Under the pieces are notes generated by a model. The model was given only the letters and a program-made list of their open reading frames with translations, had not been told where the DNA came from and searched no databases. Positions 43,339 through 45,195 of a stretch of DNA of 45,195 nt are shown here, in pieces. Within the stretch, counting starts at the first letter, position 1, and the number at the start of each line of letters is the position of its first letter. The position numbers and the translations under genes were made by a program. Source of the DNA: Gammaproteobacteria bacterium (GTDB taxonomy: Bacteria; Pseudomonadota; Gammaproteobacteria; HK1); assembly GCA_022824305.1 (NCBI GenBank), contig JAJEAD010000069.1, forward strand, positions 1-45,195, read 5' to 3'.

Positions 43339-44388
43339 TTGCGAGTCCTCGGAATCGAGACCTCATGCGACGAGACGGCGGCAGCGGTGTACGACACCGA
43401 CGCCGGGCTGCTCTCGCACTGCCTTCACTCGCAGGCCGAGCTCCACCGCGAGTACGGAGGGGTGGTGCCGGAGCTCGCCTCGCGCGATCACGTCGCGAAG
43501 CTCCCCCTCGTCGTCAGGGAAGCGCTGGCGGGTGCGGGCGGCGCTTCGGTCGACGGCGTGGCCTACACCGTCGGCCCCGGTCTCGCGGGAGCGCTGCTGG
43601 TGGGAGCCGCAACCGGCCGCAGTCTGGCCTTCGCCTGGGGGGTGCCGGCCCTGGGCGTCCATCATCTCGAGGCCCACCTGCTTGCGCCGATGCTCGAGCC
43701 CCGGCCCCCGGCCTTCCCCTTCCTCGCGCTGCTCGTCTCCGGAGGCCATACCCAGCTCGTGCGCGTGGGCGATCCCGGCGAGTACGAGGTGCTGGGGGAG
43801 TCCCTCGACGATGCCGCGGGCGAGGCCTTCGACAAGACCGCGGCCCTGCTCGGCCTGCCCTATCCCGGGGGACCCGCTCTCGCCGCGCTCGCGCTCGAAG
43901 GCGATCCGGCGCGTTTTCGTTTCCCCCGCCCGATGACGGACCGGCCGGGTCTCGACATGAGCTTCAGCGGTCTGAAGACCTTCGCGCTCACCACCCTGCG
44001 CAACGAGGCGAACGATGCACCGTCGCGCGCCGACGTCGCGCGGGCCTTCGAGGAGGCGGTCGTCGATACGCTGCTCGTGAAGTGCCGCCGCGCGCTGCAG
44101 CAGACCGGGTTGTCGCGCCTCGTGGTCACCGGCGGCGTGGGCGCCAACCGCCGCCTGCGGGCCGCGGCCGGTGAGCTCGGTCGGGAGCTCGGGGTGGAAG
44201 TATCCTATCCCCGCATCGAGCTCTGCACGGACAACGCGGCGATGGTGGCGTACGCGGGGAGCCTGCGTCTGCTCGCAGGCGAGTCGCACGACCTCGACTT
44301 CACGGTGAGGCCGCGCTGGCCCCTGGATTCGCTCTCCCCTCCGGCTCCCCGAGCTGCCGGAAGCGAGCAGCAGCCGCAGGCGGGGTGA
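43339..44388 (+). CDS. tsaD: tRNA threonylcarbamoyladenosine synthesis protein TsaD
   Basis: Universal enzyme that transfers the threonylcarbamoyl group to A37 of ANN-decoding tRNAs, working with TsaB and TsaE. From TTG 43339 the protein has 349 residues and begins [19 protein letters not shown], exactly as in the family; the longer frame from 43228 adds 37 poorly conserved residues. Metal ligands are in HHLEAH (H109, H113). Other landmarks are [41 protein letters not shown] and [12 protein letters not shown], and the ending [15 protein letters not shown] has GGGAG nine bases upstream. Confidence 0.95.
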   Translation: MRVLGIETSCDETAAAVYDTDAGLLSHCLHSQAELHREYGGVVPELASRDHVAKLPLVVREALAGAGGASVDGVAYTVGPGLAGALLVGAATGRSLAFAWGVPALGVHHLEAHLLAPMLEPRPPAFPFLALLVSGGHTQLVRVGDPGEYEVLGESLDDAAGEAFDKTAALLGLPYPGGPALAALALEGDPARFRFPRPMTDRPGLDMSFSGLKTFALTTLRNEANDAPSRADVARAFEEAVVDTLLVKCRRALQQTGLSRLVVTGGVGANRRLRAAAGELGRELGVEVSYPRIELCTDNAAMVAYAGSLRLLAGESHDLDFTVRPRWPLDSLSPPAPRAAGSEQQPQAG

Positions 44389-44396
44389 CTCGAGGG

Positions 44397-44993
44397 TCAG
44401 GCGCGGCCGGCGCCGATCTTGCTTTCCTCTCCGGCAAAGAGGCGCCGGATGTTCTCCCGGTGGCGCGAGATCAGCATGACGCACATCGCGATGAACGCCG
44501 CGAGTATGGCGGGAGGCGCGTCCAGCCAGGCGGCGAGCAAGGGGGCGCAGAGCGCGGCGGCGATCGAGGCGAGGGACGCGTAGCGGGAGAGCGCTGCCAC
44601 CACCAGCCACGCCGCGCCCATGCCGAGCACGACGGGCCAGGCGAGCGCCGAGGCCACTCCGAAGCCGGTGGCCATCCCCTTGCCCCCCCGAAACCGAAAG
44701 AACACCGGGTAGAGGTGTCCCGCGAAGGCGCCGAGACCGGCGGCGGCGGCGACCGCGGGGGAGTCGCTGATCGCAGCCGCGAGCAGCACCGGGAGCACTC
44801 CCTTGAGCACGTCACCGGCGAGAGTGAGGGCCGCCGCAGGCTTGCCCGCGATGCGAAGCACATTGGTAGCGCCCGGGTTGCCCGAGCCCTGCCCGCGCGG
44901 ATCGGGCAGTCCGAGGGCGCGGCACACGAATATCGCGCAGGAAACCGAACCCAGCACGTATCCGGTGAGCGCCATTGCGACGAGCTCGAGCAT
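44397..44993 (-). CDS. plsY: glycerol-3-phosphate acyltransferase PlsY
   Basis: Membrane enzyme of 198 residues that acylates glycerol-3-phosphate using acyl-phosphate, the first step of phospholipid synthesis. ATG 44993 is chosen because the N-terminal helix (VAMALTGYVLGSVSCAIF) is at the usual place. The active-site loops are DPRGQGSGNPGATNVLR and GHLYPVFFRFRGGKGMAT, and the third loop contains SRYASLASI. It has about five to six spans. It converges on tsaD (eight bases between stops). PlsY and TsaD neighbours are common in gamma- and betaproteobacteria. Confidence 0.94.
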   Translation of the reverse strand: MLELVAMALTGYVLGSVSCAIFVCRALGLPDPRGQGSGNPGATNVLRIAGKPAAALTLAGDVLKGVLPVLLAAAISDSPAVAAAAGLGAFAGHLYPVFFRFRGGKGMATGFGVASALAWPVVLGMGAAWLVVAALSRYASLASIAAALCAPLLAAWLDAPPAILAAFIAMCVMLISRHRENIRRLFAGEESKIGAGRA

Positions 44994-45178
44994 CTGATCA
45001 TTGCAACGGTCCCGTGCGAACCGGTCAAGTAGGGCGCGGACAGAGCGGCGAGGGAGCGTCGCCGGCGCCTGCGGCCGGCGCAACCCGCGGCGCCCGACGT
45101 TGCCTTAGCGAGCGATTCCTTGCGGTCCCCGACCCGCTCGTGTAAGTAGCGCTGCCTCTGAAGGAGAGAGGGGGAATC

Positions 45179-45195
45179 ATGCCACTTGGCCTTTC
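45179..45195 (+). CDS. start of a gene cut by the right edge
   Basis: ATG 45179 is preceded by a strong purine-rich ribosome binding site (GAAGGAGAGAGGGGG), and only five complete codons (Met-Pro-Leu-Gly-Leu) are visible. It is divergent from plsY. The family cannot be identified. The 185 bases between plsY and this start should contain both promoters, but none is clear. Confidence 0.35.

Overview
The window reads as a GC-rich chromosome segment of an uncultured proteobacterium, most likely gammaproteobacterial (betaproteobacterial also possible). The main evidence is the macromolecular-synthesis block: tsaD and plsY at the right end, rpsU-yqeY-dnaG-rpoD transcribed leftwards at 34.8-30.1 kb, and a CAU-anticodon tRNA (probably tRNA-Ile2) at 20.9 kb. 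In many gamma- and betaproteobacteria these genes lie next to each other. Here the order is kept, but two accessory blocks separate them: about 9 kb of catabolic genes between rpoD and the tRNA, and about 8.2 kb of hydrolase and peptide-transporter genes between rpsU and tsaD.

Layout. 0.1-3.0 kb: three subunits (permease C and both ATPases) of a peptide-type ABC importer, without the SBP and first permease in view. 3.1-4.3 kb: a DegT-type PLP enzyme. 4.7-5.1 kb: a nickel superoxide dismutase with an apparent Sec signal peptide ending exactly before the Ni-hook histidine. 5.3-8.8 kb: a tungstate importer (tupBCA) with a convergent HTH plus PBP-like regulator. 8.9-9.5 kb: a Phd/VapC-type toxin-antitoxin pair with a one-base lesion in each gene. 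9.7-12.9 kb: an amidase reduced to its two ends, with a NitT/TauT-type ABC importer on the opposite strand between them. 13.0-19.8 kb: DMT transporter, alpha/beta hydrolase, Rieske oxygenase, PPOX protein, enoyl-CoA hydratase and AMACR-like CaiB enzyme, mixed with decayed Rieske and luciferase-like genes. 20.0-20.8 kb: a DUF1640-like coiled-coil membrane protein and another relic. 21.2-30.0 kb: EEP-family hydrolase, CaiB CoA-transferase, two GSTs, a Rieske oxygenase, an acyl-CoA dehydrogenase and a ThDP enzyme, the last six all on the plus strand. 30.1-34.8 kb: rpoD, dnaG, yqeY, rpsU. 34.9-43.2 kb: two tandem serine hydrolases resembling 6-aminohexanoate-dimer hydrolase (NylB), followed by a complete five-gene peptide/nickel-type ABC importer. 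43.3-45.0 kb: tsaD and plsY.

How the genes may work together. The clearest functional unit is 34.9-43.2 kb: the importer would bring small amide- or peptide-like compounds into the cytoplasm, where two leaderless NylB-like hydrolases could cleave them. The Rieske, GST, CaiB, acyl-CoA dehydrogenase, hydratase and ThDP genes suggest oxidative and CoA-ester-based breakdown of small organic compounds; no specific substrate can be read from the sequence.

The most unusual overall feature is the number of gene relics (at least eight in the first 23 kb). Several keep one or both ends of a recognisable family but have lost the middle, while the housekeeping genes are intact. No transposase, integrase or CRISPR array was seen.
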